This document shows positions 20,517 through 31,258 of a DNA stretch of 38,441 bases, one piece after another. This DNA is from Chara braunii. Its lineage: Eukaryota; Streptophyta; Charophyceae; Charales; Characeae. The translations under genes and the position numbers were made by a program. The notes beneath the pieces are model-generated. The model saw nothing but the letters and a program-made list of their open reading frames with translations. It had not been told where the DNA came from and made no database searches. Every line of letters starts with the position of its first letter. The first letter of the stretch is position 1. The stretch lies in the NCBI GenBank assembly GCA_003427395.1, contig BFEA01000002.1, positions 6,548,582 to 6,587,022 on the forward strand. The letters run 5' to 3'.

Positions 20517-22726
20517 ATGGGGAGATCCCCCCCCACCGCCCTAATGGAGGAGAGAGACTACAGGGAGGATGAAGATCATCGTCTGAGAGAGCTTTTTGCA
20601 GCATGCTTCAATGAGGGAATATTTCCTACAAAAATAGACCCTGGGGAAATGAGCGTGGAAGGGAGGGAGGTGAGATTTAAGTTAAATACGTCATTAGACG
20701 ATATCAAAGTCAGATGGCTCAAGGAGAGGACGGTCACGATAATGTTCAAAGATGAAGCAAGATACCTGCAGAGGAAGGTCAAGGATGACTTGGTGCAAAC
20801 GTTCGAGGACGGATGGGTGATAGGGAATCAAGGCCTTACGGAAAACACGAGGAGAGGAAGACTGGAAATCGAAGGACTTGGAGTTGCATAATACATTGCT
20901 AAGGCGCGAGAGGTAGCAGAATACATGATCCAAGAGGGACAGGTGGAGATTCAACTTGGAGGCGTCCAGTACAAGATCCTCTTTAAACCTTGGATGACAA
21001 GGGTTGAGTTCCGGAACCTCCGAAGACAGGAAGATGAGTCCACTTTTTGGGTTACGGCCCTCCAGATTCCACTGGACGATATGCCCTTCATCTACGCTCA
21101 AATAGAGAAGGCAATCGGAAAGATAGTGCTTGCACATCCGACAGATCAAGATCCATGAAGACCAGCATTGGTTAACGCGCGCTTCGACTTGGACTCGGAG
21201 GCAAGGTTGAATATGAAGGATAAAATATGGGTGGAAACGACCAAGGGCGATACGTTGGAAATTCGACTTGCTACGGCAGGTGCGATGAAGTGCAGAAGGT
21301 GCAGGCAGTTTTTTCACCTGGAACAAGACTGTCGAAGAACGGGAGGAGGGGGAAGCCAGGGAGGCGGGAACGAATACCCCCAGCTCAAAGACAAGCGCAA
21401 AACCAAGGGCAAGGAGGCTCGGTGGGGAATGGAAGCTAGCAAGGCAACCAAGGGTATCAAGGCCCTTTGGGCCCAAGGCCAGCAACCCCAGCAACATCAG
21501 GGGCAGCGAACAGAAGAGTGGAGATGAGATCAAATCCCACGTTCTCCCCGTCAGTGGGGGTAGGGCTACAGGCTGGCCAAAGAATTGAAGCTGCAGGACA
21601 ACAGTTGGGAGTGGCCGGGCCGGGAAGACCCCAACCTTACTATGGCATCCCATCTCAACAGGCAATCGACATCTTCAATGGAACATGGCTGACGGGTACC
21701 AACCTGATGGATGGATCGATGATCTTCAGTTAGTGGTCAGGGATGTCGGGCGGACAAGGGATAGGGAACTTGGCGCCCCAAATGGGAATGTCCAGATTAC
21801 CGACGGGCCAAGGGATGGGTTTCACTGGGGCCATGGGAGCCCCGGGAATGCAGATCCCGACACAACAACAATCGGGAGTAGGAGGAACTTACACGCCGGT
21901 TCAACCAGGAAGGAGCGTGTTGGATGGATGAGCGAGGCAAGAAATGGGGCACGAAAGACAAAAGTTGAAGGAGATCGCATGACGATCGAGAGGACTGTGG
22001 GCGGGGAAACAGAGAAGACTAAGCATGACAGATGTCACCCCAGAAATGTCAGATGCATTGCGGGCGCCAAGATAGGCGTCAGAGAAGTCAGTAGGCCAGG
22101 ACATAGGGATCGGGACACCAGGTAGCAAGACGACTAGGGACAGAAGACTTGCTTGAACAGCAAGAGGACAAGGATCGGAACTGTTGCAGTTCTTGGTCCC
22201 CCTCCTATGTACAATGATCTGGAACGTATATTGGGTGGTGATGTGGCAGAGGGACTCGGGAGCTCCGATGTTGTTCGGACAAGCAGTCAGCGAGATGCCA
22301 TCCCCCAGGGAAATCGTAGACTAACTGAAGAACCTCTATTTAGAGGCATTTCCCGCAAGGATAATCCCGGATATGCCCATGCCGCGAATCCTCTTCGGAC
22401 ATGCCAGTAATAAAGTAAAACTTTACGTGTCGATCGTAGACGTGAGACTGACAGAGGGGAAAATCACGAAGTTGGAAGCAATGGGCATGAGATTATCGCC
22501 CCTGGCGATCTTTGCCGAAGCGAGGAAACAAGAGCTAAGCAGCATTACGATATCGCCGCTGATGGTTACGACAAAAGTCCCGACTGAGATGAAGATCAGA
22601 CTACCGAGAGAAAAGAAGTTGGAATCGGTCTTCATCCGCATCGCCCTTACATTGGATTGGTTAAGCAGAGGAGCAACCTTATCCCAGATCCAAAATCAAC
22701 AGGGAGGAGCAACCCGGAATGGTTAG
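20517..22726 (+). pseudogene. LINE ORF1: gag-like RNA-binding protein
   Basis: The ATG at 20517 follows a purine-rich leader. The first frame runs to 21527 with in-frame TAA at 20889-20891 and TGA at 21156-21158, the protein resuming after each. An RRM/DUF4283-like block contains YKILFKPWMTRVEF. A knuckle CRRCRQFFHLEQDC (C-x2-C-x4-H-x4-C) lies around 21290-21335. A Gly/Gln-rich linker (about 21340-21730) loses frame. The conserved C-terminal domain reappears at 22373-22726 in another frame (KVKLYVSIVDV and MVTTKVPTEMKI, aligning with the minus-strand copy). It would bind LINE RNA and chaperone target priming. Confidence 0.75.
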
Positions 22727-22810
22727 ACAACGAGTTGCGACATGAAACCTTCTGGGGATAGGGGATACGTCCGGTAGGCATAAGAGGTTTAGGATTAAGG
22801 TTGCACGGGA

Positions 22811-25800
22811 ATAAAATCTCAGTTGCCTGTTAAATGAAGAGAAGATTGATGGGTTAGGAAGATGGTGGGATGGACCACAGACCTGGGCAGCAGCCCAGGG
22901 GTCCAAGGGAGGAATGGGGATAGTAGTCCACCGGGACTTAGGACGATATATAGTGGACTACTACATGGACATCTGTGGCAGATGGGCTTGGATTGTATTC
23001 AAGTAGGGGGGAATGAAATGGGCTGTAGTATCAGTCTACGCACCGGTGAGCAGAAAAGAACGCTGCATGTTCTTGGAGGATCTGAAGGTTATGCTACCAG
23101 ATGTGGATGATATAATCATTGGGGGGGATTGGAACTCCTCACTGGACTCATTCCCCGATCAACAAGCAAGGGGCTGTGGAAAGGATGTGTTAGCCTTGGT
23201 GGACTTCATGATAGACTTGGATCTGCACGATCCGTTAAGAGAGCTGCACCCGATTGATAGAGGATATACATGGTTTTCTCACCGGGGCAAGGGGCGGAGG
23301 CTGGACTTCCTCCTAACAGGGGGAAGGATTCACAAGGCGATAATAAAGGTCCAAACACAGTTCAACCCAGTATCTGACCATAAACCAATGGTGGGAACGT
23401 TGTCTCTGGGTCCGAAGCAGGCTAGAGGACGAGGCTACTTCAAGTTGAACACAGTAAACCTCAGAGATGAAGGACTAACTAAATGGACACAAGACTTTTG
23501 GCACCCATGGGAGGTGCAGAAAGATAACTTCTCAACACTGGCGGAATGGTGGGAAGGGGGATCTAGGATTATGTCCAATCTGCTGAACGTGTTCTCGCAT
23601 ATCCTAGCTGCAAACAGGAACAAGAAGGAAATGAGGTGTTGGCGAAGGGTTCGGGAGGCAGAAGAAAGGATGAAGGAACATCCAATATCGGAACTCACCT
23701 GGGTAAGGAGAGAGGGAAACACCTGGCCATATGGGATGCATTGCAGCATGAGAAGTCAGAGCAGTGGGCGGAGAGGCTAAAAGTAAAGGGTTTGGAAGTG
23801 TACGACAAAATGTCCAAAGAGTCCTTCCAAAAGCTAGTTCCGGCGAGAACGACGCAAGTGATAAAGGAGCTTAAGCATCCTTTCGACAAAGATGCCCCGA
23901 CGGCCACCCAACCAAATGAGCTTTGCAACTATGCGGTGATGTACTACAGGGACATCCTCACCTCGCGGAGGATAGGGGAAGGAGCCAACTTGGACCTAAT
24001 GTTAGGTGCAGTCCACTGGGTAAACACAACAGTGCGCCTCCTGACGGAGGCAAGATTGGATTTGGACCGGCCCATAACCAAAGAGGAAGCAGAGGAGGCG
24101 TTCAAGGTGATGGCAAACAGCAAGATAACCGACAACGACGGACTGCCAGTAAAGTTCTACACACAGCATTGGGAAGTACTTGCGGAAAGCCTGATTGCAG
24201 TTTACAATGAGATACAGATTGGAGGCAAATTCCCAGTTAGCGCCTGCAGAGGGATCATCTCGTTACTGGTCAAGAAGGGGGATACTAATGAAATCAGGAA
24301 CTGGAGACCGATCTCACTACTGAACATCTCTTATAAGATTTTTGCGAAAGTACTTGTGAGAAGGTTGGGGAGATATTTGCCTCGACTGGTTGCTGATGAT
24401 CAAGCCGCCTTCGTCCAAGGAAGGTCGATCTATGACAACATTGTAACATTGGTGGAGGCACTTGAAGTAGTCAACCAGGCGAAGTTGGAGGTCACAATAC
24501 TAATGCTTGATATGGAAAAATCATACAACCGGGTTAATTGGTCGTATGTTTTATTCACTATGAAATTGATGAATTTCGGTGACCCCTTCTGCATGTGGGT
24601 TGTCGCCCTGTACTCTCCGTCTACCGCATCAGTAATGGTCAATGGTCATATTTCGTCCCCGTTTAAACTGTCAAGGTCTCTGTGCCAGCGATGTCCACTA
24701 GCGCCGCTTCTCTCTGTTGTCCACTTCAAGTTAGAAGTCTTGTTGAATAATATAAGGTCTCATACGCAGGTGGTAGGGTTGGAAACAAACCAGATGGTTT
24801 GCAAGGTGAAAGCCCTTGCGGACGACCTGTTCGCAATCTCGGCTAACATAGTAGAATCAATGACAGTCTTGCATTTCTGCCTAAAACAGTACGAGGAGCT
24901 TTCAAAAGCTGCAATTAACTGGCAGGAGTTTGTTTATTTTCTCCCAGAACAATGCACATCGGCGGTGAATTGGGGTACGAAACGAATCATGCAGGACGAG
25001 TCGGAGCGCTTCCTCGGAGTGCAAGTGGCCCTCTCCTCGTGTGCGATGCGTCAAAAAGAAATCTTGCAATCTAAAATCATGCAGAGACTGAGCACTTGGG
25101 GTCAGGCTTCGCATCTGTCCTTATATCGCCGAGCACTAGTGGTCAACGCAACCCTGTTTGCCCTCTTGTGGTATGTAGGGAATATCAAGCCACGGTCAAA
25201 AGGAAAGCGGCTAGGTTCATTTGGCGTCCATTCGCTGAGGAGGGACAGGAGGTGATGTCGAAAGTAGCCTGGGATCTGATATGCGCACCGAGACCGGAAG
25301 GGGACTGAGCATAACTGACCCGGGCAGAAGAAATACCCCAATGCTAGCCAGATGGGTGGTCCGTGCTATGTGCTTAGAGAAGGATCAACACTGGGTCTCC
25401 TTAGCACAGAGGATTCTGGTTAGGGAATGGAGCCCAACTAGGAGCTCAGATGTTTGGGCGTGCGTCTGGATCGATTCCTTTTTAAGGAGAAGAGTGAAAT
25501 CAGAGTTATGGGCGATAGTGCTGGCGGCCTGCAGGAAAGTGAAGCCATAAATGGTTGCACACCCGAGTACAAAGGAGGAGGTTCTCTCACAAATAATCTT
25601 TGAAAAACACCTCATCAGGGACACAACAGGTTCGATGCTGATGGGAGATGCTAAGCCAGGCAACTTTGGTAGAAGGTGGGCGGAGAAAGTAGTGCGTCTA
25701 AGAGATTTATGGGATTAATGGAGGAACAACTGTGAGGAACTCGAAGAAAAGCTCAGACCGAGGAAATGTTCCAAACAAAGAAAGTTGCAAGTAATAGAAA

Positions 25801-26870
25801 CAATCCCAGATGAATGGAAGCAGATTCTATCACCTGAATTTGTTAACCCATCAGGAACCTGGTACGAAATGAGCACACAGGGGGATAACTCGGAAAGAGT
25901 CTTCCTCAAAATAGTTGAGCTTGGTGGCTTCAGAGGTAGAAGGTTTCAGCAGTGGACCCCAACAGGCCCAGAAGGGGTGCAAAGGCGACTAGAAATACAG
26001 GAAACACTGATCTCGATACCAACTGGACATATCCAGGAGGTGAGAGTCAGAGAAACCCTAGACATGGAGGGAGACCGGCAAGTGTCCCCATGGAATGGAG
26101 GAGAAGCTTTGGCAAACTTAAATGCCGACCCAAACCAGTGGTGTTGGCAAGGGAGAGGTCGCCAAGGGGAGAATGTGAGAGTGGACGAATACTCACTGGA
26201 GCTGGGCTATAAGGTACAGACATCTGCTTGAAAACCAAGTACGATAGCAACGGACAGGTGGAGTCGCGTCCTAACGGAAGAAACAGAGTAGATTCAACGG
26301 GCATTGAACAAATGTTGGCAGAAGTTGGTACTAGATGCTCCAGATACTAGAGTGGCCTCGCTCCTATGGATGGCCTCGTTACTGGCCACTCCCTCAGCAG
26401 TATCCCTGTTGAGTCGAGGGATAAAAATGGATCCGCAACACAAAAGGTGTCTCTGGGCTTTCGAATCGACGGTTCATATCTGGTGGGATTTCCCAGCCTC
26501 CAGAAGAATTTGGAACTGGTGGATAACTCAATGGGAGACCTGGACAGGGGAGTTGAAGTGGGACAGGAAGTGGGTATTACTGGGAAGAATCCCAGACAAC
26601 CTCTATCCACACAGATGATGGGGCTATGTAGCTCAGGCAATCCGGGCAGTGGGATACTGGGTAATTTGGATGGAAAGGAACAAAGCACAATTCGAAATCT
26701 TCAGACCCCGGATTAAGAATGACACTGCTGAAAAGAGGAGTAGCGCTACGGTCGCGAGCGCATGGGGAACGAACCGGCCAGCGGGCCTGGCGGTCTTGCT
26801 ACCCAAGACCTCGAGGTTGACGAGGACGATACGAGACGTTGACGCCATCGCAGCATGGAAGGTAGGTTGA
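22811..26870 (+). pseudogene. LINE ORF2: AP-endonuclease and reverse transcriptase
   Basis: NEEK at about 22817 corresponds to the QETK of the other copy, with the catalytic Glu kept. TAG at 23004-23006 interrupts the frame. GGDWN, YTWFSHRGKGRRLDFLL and VSDHKPM at 23013-23400 complete the endonuclease. A frameshift near 23700 leads into 23636-25255, which carries NWRPISLLN, the motif-A Asp (LDMEKSYN, Asp at 24509) and LADD (24815-24826). The B motif reads CQRCPLAP where families have RQGCPLSP, so the conserved Gly is lost. Downstream, FIWRPF, HIWWDFPASRRIW (zf-RVT-like, about 26450-26510) and WVIWMERNKAQFE survive in broken frames with a TGA at 26616-26618. It is not functional. Confidence 0.88.
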
Positions 26871-27027
26871 CCTAACGGGTATGGTGGAGGTGCGGCGACG
26901 CGGGCGGGGTAGGAATACCTTGTAGTCAACGAGCGAACGGTGTCCTTGCGAGTGGAGCACTGCGAATAACACAAGGTGATCCTGAGGACGATACCAAGGA
27001 GATAGGAGATAATATTTTCAACACACG

Positions 27028-27966
27028 ATGGCTTCTGCAGAGGGGCGGCGACTCGAGGCGGACTGCTGGCTCTCTAGGTTGAACGAATGTCGGGAGAAAC
27101 TTCGGGCTATGGTGGTTCAACTCTCCTCCCACCCCCTGTCTGGTCTTGAGGTTGAAGGGGGAGCAACCTCTGTAACCGGATGGGTGGAGGCCATAGTGCA
27201 GCGCATGTTGGAAATCAGCGAGTCTTTCGAAGAGGGGCCTGCCATGGAGATAGATGCCTATATTGACTGGCACCGAGAAAACGATATATGGAGCGATTGT
27301 CTTCAGCTTCAAGCCGAAGCACGTGCGTGGGGTGTGGGGGTAATTAGGAGCTCCCAGGCAGCCGGATTTGCAACTTCGCCACTATCATCAGCAGTATCGT
27401 CGAAGGTATCAACAACAGAATCAACGACAGCATCATCAACAACGTTAACAACAACATTAATAACAACATCAACAACAGCATCAACAATGGTAGCATCAAC
27501 AACAAGTTTGACAACAGTGCTTATGACTACGACATCTGCAGAATTGCGAACATCAAAGACTGCAACAAGTGCCCCAGTGTGCATCACGGAGATATCAAAC
27601 GCATGGGGAGCGATTTCTACTCTAACGCCGGACCCGGTGGGCATCATGGTGACTTCTTCTGAAACGGGGTCGGCATCAATGATCCATCTAGTATCAAGTT
27701 CGTTCGCAATAACACCGGGAGTGTTTGCTGCTCCGTCGGACGATCCAGTGGGTATAACGACGACATCTCACGAAACTGATCTATTATCGACTTCATCGAC
27801 AACAGTAATAATGATATTCTCCACCGTGGTTGTGTCATTGGTTAGAAATGAGCGGGTCACGTGGTCCCTTGTGTGGTTACTGATGGGGGTAGGTCAGGAG
27901 ACGGAATCGTTGATCCCGTGGGTGGCATTTTGTTTCTTCAATCGTCAAGTCTGGGTGGTGTTTTGA
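27028..27966 (+). CDS. Hypothetical 312-aa protein, Ser/Thr-rich C-terminal half
   Basis: An uninterrupted ATG-started frame. Residues 1-110 are of normal composition with several Trp and acidic/basic helices (for example MEIDAYIDWHREND). Residues 115-265 are dominated by Ser and Thr, encoded by imperfect aca/tca trinucleotide repeats around 27400-27540. The last 40 residues are hydrophobic with several Trp. I do not recognise it. It begins about 155 bases after the last LINE ORF2 remnant, so it may be a third ORF or 3' region of that LINE, or an unrelated gene. That it is intact beside riddled neighbours favours a younger or selected sequence, but trinucleotide repeats also keep frames open by chance. 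Confidence 0.35.
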   Translation: MASAEGRRLEADCWLSRLNECREKLRAMVVQLSSHPLSGLEVEGGATSVTGWVEAIVQRMLEISESFEEGPAMEIDAYIDWHRENDIWSDCLQLQAEARAWGVGVIRSSQAAGFATSPLSSAVSSKVSTTESTTASSTTLTTTLITTSTTASTMVASTTSLTTVLMTTTSAELRTSKTATSAPVCITEISNAWGAISTLTPDPVGIMVTSSETGSASMIHLVSSSFAITPGVFAAPSDDPVGITTTSHETDLLSTSSTTVIMIFSTVVVSLVRNERVTWSLVWLLMGVGQETESLIPWVAFCFFNRQVWVVF

Positions 27967-29184
27967 AAGTGCTTGGGATAACTTGACTTGTGTTTCCAAT
28001 TGGCTCTAGCCTGTGGAATGGATTAATTTTGCCTTGTTGGAAGGTCATCTGCTTCTATCTGATTGCCTGGTCTCGATTGATCTCGTTGATCTCATCGATA
28101 TGGATCTATGCGGGAACTGTGACTCTCACATAACTTGTAATATGCTGAATTCTTCCTTTCTTGATTTGCTTTAAGTTCATTTCATCTTGAGGATCGTGTG
28201 AACTGTTGGGCATAGTCACTTAGGGTTTTGACTGAGATTCAGGGTGTGCTGACTTACTTTTGCCATGCTATAATCCCCCCCCCCCCCGGTTTTTGATTTG
28301 TAGGGTTTGATCATTGCCGGTTTGCTATAGTAGGGCAGAATTTGATTGTCTATGAGACTGGGTTAATCCTTCCCTTCAGGGGAAGCAATCAATGCTCAGT
28401 GCCCATTGTCTATTCTCGTTGACTAGGGAAGTTGTCTCTGCAGGAGCAGTGGCCGAGGTTCTTTCAGCCCTAATGGGAAGAGGCGTGTGTTTGCGTTGTA
28501 TTTCAATTTGCAATTTGAGCCTTGGGCACTGGGCCCCTGTTCAAGAAAAAAAAAAAAAAAAAAAAAGGAAGACCGTGCCTGACCCAGAGATGAAGGCCAC
28601 GTTCAAAGCAAGGATTCGAAGAATGATAGCAGCCGATTGGAGGAGGAAAGTACCTCGGGGCAGAGGAAGGAGCAACGGAATCAGATGGTTTCAGGATACT
28701 TGGGCCCAAGGTGGGAAACTGGTTACAATAGGAGGGGCAAGGGGTTTGCAGTATTCGGAGTGGCTAGCTAGCTACACTTACCAGGACACTTGGTATTCAT
28801 CCGCGGTAGGAGGCAGAAGAGAAGTGGGGTAGGGAGTGTAGACACTGTCGAGAAGTAGTTGGAACTGGGATAGGTTCCAACCGTCGGATAGGCGGTCTGA
28901 GGGTAGCAGTTGCAGTAGGCTAGAGTACAATTAGGCAAGGCTCCACTTTGGATTGTATGTGGCTTGCAAGTGGTTGTTGGTGTGTTTTGTTATGGAAAAG
29001 GAAACTTGATCATAAAAAGATGCATGTGGATGGCAATAACCTTTTTGGCATGTTTGTTTTTAGAGGAGTTGTTGAGCACAGTGCTCACTGAACGAGTGCT
29101 GGTTCTTTCCCAGTGGTCCAGTCTCAATGTTGACTTTTAATGGAATTCTCATTTTTTCCAAAAAAAAAAAAAAGAATTGACCGG
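27967..29184. other. Non-coding spacer with retroposon-like A-tails
   Basis: A C13 run lies at about 28277-28289 and A-runs at about 28546-28566 and 29161-29173. Between them 28590-28832 is an 81-codon frame, basic then Trp/Tyr-containing, which I cannot place. It may be the remnant of another retroelement ORF. Otherwise I see nothing. Confidence 0.4.
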
Positions 29185-29194
29185 ACCTAGGTAA
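29185..29194 (+). repeat. Left candidate target-site duplication of the Penelope-like element
   Basis: acctaggtaa here is repeated exactly at 34584-34593 on the other side of the element. At the right side the first four bases may belong to the element, so the sure duplication is aggtaa. Confidence 0.7.
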
Positions 29195-29389
29195 AAGCTG
29201 AGGTGGTGAAAGCCCCCTGAAGACGACCGCGTGGTTGCGTTCGAAACCGGTCGGGGTAGCCATACCCACCGGCATATGTATTGTTTTTGTTGATTTGAAT
29301 ACATCGATACTTGGCAACTTTCGTTTGTCGTTGTATTGGGTTGTGACGTGTATGTTTCATCATCTGTCACTTCACTCTTTTTCATACCT
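29195..29389 (+). repeat. Left pseudo-LTR of the Penelope-like element
   Basis: Aligns end to end with 34394-34587, differing by one C insertion and roughly eight substitutions, mostly in the hammerhead helix II. It ends 'ctttttcatacct'. Confidence 0.9.
29202..29270 (+). ncRNA. Hammerhead ribozyme (type I), left copy
   Basis: The core CUGAAGA is at 29217-29223 and GAAA at 29243-29246. Helix II pairs 29225-29230 with 29237-29242 (one C-U mismatch). Helix III is minimal: A-C with G-U around a two-base CG loop (29246-29251). The cleavage triplet GUC ends at 29252, so cutting is expected between 29252 and 29253. Helix I pairs CCCC 29213-29216 with GGGG 29253-29256, then after an internal loop GGUGG 29202-29206 with CCACC 29266-29270. 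One extra C (29224) lies between the core and helix II, unlike the textbook form. Confidence 0.75.
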
Positions 29390-29562
29390 CTGACCGCACA
29401 TGTGAACCTGCTTGGATACGTTTGCCCGAGTTTGAGTGAGCATGCTGTCCTTCTGGACGTGATTACTAGTTACGATATTGAAGCAATCAAGAGCAGACTT
29501 GTTTCGAAGTTTGAACAGCGAACGGAGTTCACTGAAGTATTGACCAAGCGAATTCGGGCGCG

Positions 29563-30474
29563 ATGGCTTACCGTGGTTACGACAGAGACCGGAGAGATGA
29601 TCGNCGTGAGGGACGACGTGAAGACTGGAGGGACGGACAACGAGGAGGGGGACGCGACTACTACCAAGAGGAGCGGCACGACATACAACGGGAGCGAGGG
29701 GAATCGTCTGGAGAAACCCGTAGAAGGGCGCCACCTACATGTTTTGAATGCGGCCAAGTTGGCCACTATCGCAATCAATGTTGGAAACTGACGAGCGAAT
29801 GAGGGTCACGACCAGGAGATCGTCGAGCAGGACAACCGGGAGGTTCACGCGAAGCCTCACCGGACCGCTCAAAGTTGAAGAAACAGATTGAAGAGCTGGG
29901 CACGTCACTAGCATCGATGCAAGGGCATATTGAGCAGGAGAAGCACAAGAGGATCGAGAAGGAGAGGCGGAAGCAGGAGAAGATGGAGAAACAACAGCGG
30001 ACCATAGCTGAATGGGAAGCACAAGAGAAGAAGCAGGCACGGAAAAACGCAAAGATTAGAGAAACCGAGGAATTGAAGATGTAGATGCGGAAGGAGATGA
30101 GGATGGAGGCTGCATTAGTCGCGAGTGAACTGCGAGAACAGATATCCGGAGGTTTCTGTGAACAATTGACGGACGAGATGCTCAAGGCGCTAGCAACAGC
30201 ATCCATCGATCGGAAAGGGAAGAAGAAGGTAGCATCGCCACCGTCTCCAGGACCGTCGACTACAAGTGGCAACGAATCGGGCGACGTGATACCATTGAAA
30301 TGATGTACTCGGATATTGACGCTTAAGGATAAGCGTAAGAGAAGCACCGAGAAAACGGTGGGCAATAGCCCACCGATGATGCAATCAGCGAAGAACGCCG
30401 CGGGCGACTGGAGTGAAACCCGTGCGACTCGCAGCAAAGTTACAACGCACGACACCAAAGACGAAGACGAATAA
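29563..30474 (+). pseudogene. Gag-like ORF1 of the Penelope-like element: CCHC knuckle and coiled coil
   Basis: The ATG at 29563 opens an Arg/Gly/Asp-rich N-terminus, then a canonical zinc knuckle CFECGQVGHYRNQC (Cys60, Cys63, His68, Cys73; from 29740). TGA at 29800-29802 interrupts, and the same frame resumes through a long Glu/Lys/Arg coiled coil (about 29875-30160). TAG at 30082-30084 and TGA at 30301-30303 are further breaks, and the frame ends at TAA 30472-30474. The domain pairing resembles retroviral or LINE nucleocapsid-type RNA binders, so I infer an RNA-packaging role. Such an ORF is not part of classical Penelope elements. It may once have been continuous with the next frame, since only one shift near 30400 separates them. 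One base (29604) is N. Confidence 0.7.
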
Positions 30475-31012
30475 GACTTCGCCAAGATTTACACCGAGAA
30501 TGGGTACTCCACGGACGAAGATTGCTGCCACGGCGGGAACGGCGGGAAGATCGCAGTTCATTTGTGAGAACATGCGCACACTAGCGAATCTGGGTGTCGA
30601 AGATCTCAAGAAGATTTGTCGGAAGGAGGACGTGGATTACGAGAAGAAGACAATTGCCGCCATGAACATTGCAAAGAAGAGAGCAATGGTGGCTTATGGA
30701 AGTGAAAAGGAGGAGGTTGGCAGTAGTGATAACGAGACGGAAGGGATTGAGCAGGGAAGTGCCGATGAACAAGTCGAAGAAGAACCCGAAGCATGAAGTT
30801 TCGATGATACGAATGGTTTGTGGACTCTATGCAATTGTCTGGTGGAATATCGTCGGGGAAGGACTTTTGATACGCGAGTGGAAAAACTTTACCGACTGAC
30901 AGTTATGTTGCTTACTCTAGCGGATATGATAAGATGGTTGACGAAATGCATCGACTCGTGGGTACGGATGTACGAGGAAGAGGGGATCAGTTTTGTTGAG
31001 GGTACGAATGTA

Positions 31013-31258
31013 GTCTATACGTTAATCTCGCCTCGCTGCAAGGCTCAGTACGTCGGACAAACCAGCAGGCACATTAATGTACGTTGGCGTGAACATACGT
31101 CACGTTGCGACCGAAGGAGTAAGGATACTCACTTATATCGTTGGTGGCGGAGTTTCGAATGGGAGTCATACGTACTAGTGCCCTTGGCTACCTGAGCCGA
31201 GGATAAACTGGTCGCGTACGAGCAAGTTTATATACACCAATGGAATCCTTCGTTAAAT
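31013..31258 (+). other. GIY-YIG endonuclease domain
   Basis: VYTLISPRCKAQYVGQTS gives the GIY and YIG strands. INVRWREH supplies the conserved Arg and His. After the TGA at 31193-31195 the same frame gives YEQVYIHQWNPSLN with the metal-binding Glu and terminal Asn of the family. The stop therefore splits a complete domain, and CGA (Arg) to TGA is a likely origin. The domain lies N-terminal to the reverse transcriptase. Confidence 0.9.

Larger units (their letters stand above)
20440..26900 (+). mobile_element. LINE (L1-type), near full-length, decayed
   Basis: ORF1 with zinc knuckle, then ORF2 with AP-endonuclease, reverse transcriptase and a C-terminal zf-RVT-like segment, in the order of plant L1 LINEs. 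It is the same family as the minus-strand fragment at 5340-8560. The 5' end is uncertain. The 3' end is not resolved: A-runs at about 28546-28566 and 29161-29173 are candidate tails, which would put the ORF at 27028 inside the transcript. Several frameshifts and stops make it non-autonomous. Confidence 0.85.

Noticed and set aside
29246-29270. Alternative hammerhead fold with a long helix III (ccggt with accgg)
   Set aside because: It leaves no U-H cleavage step at the right place, whereas the minimal helix III gives a canonical GUC and a two-part helix I. The long pairing may compete in vivo.
29336-29791. 151-codon ORF starting inside the left pseudo-LTR
   Set aside because: It is the out-of-frame shadow of the CCHC-knuckle ORF and has no domain.
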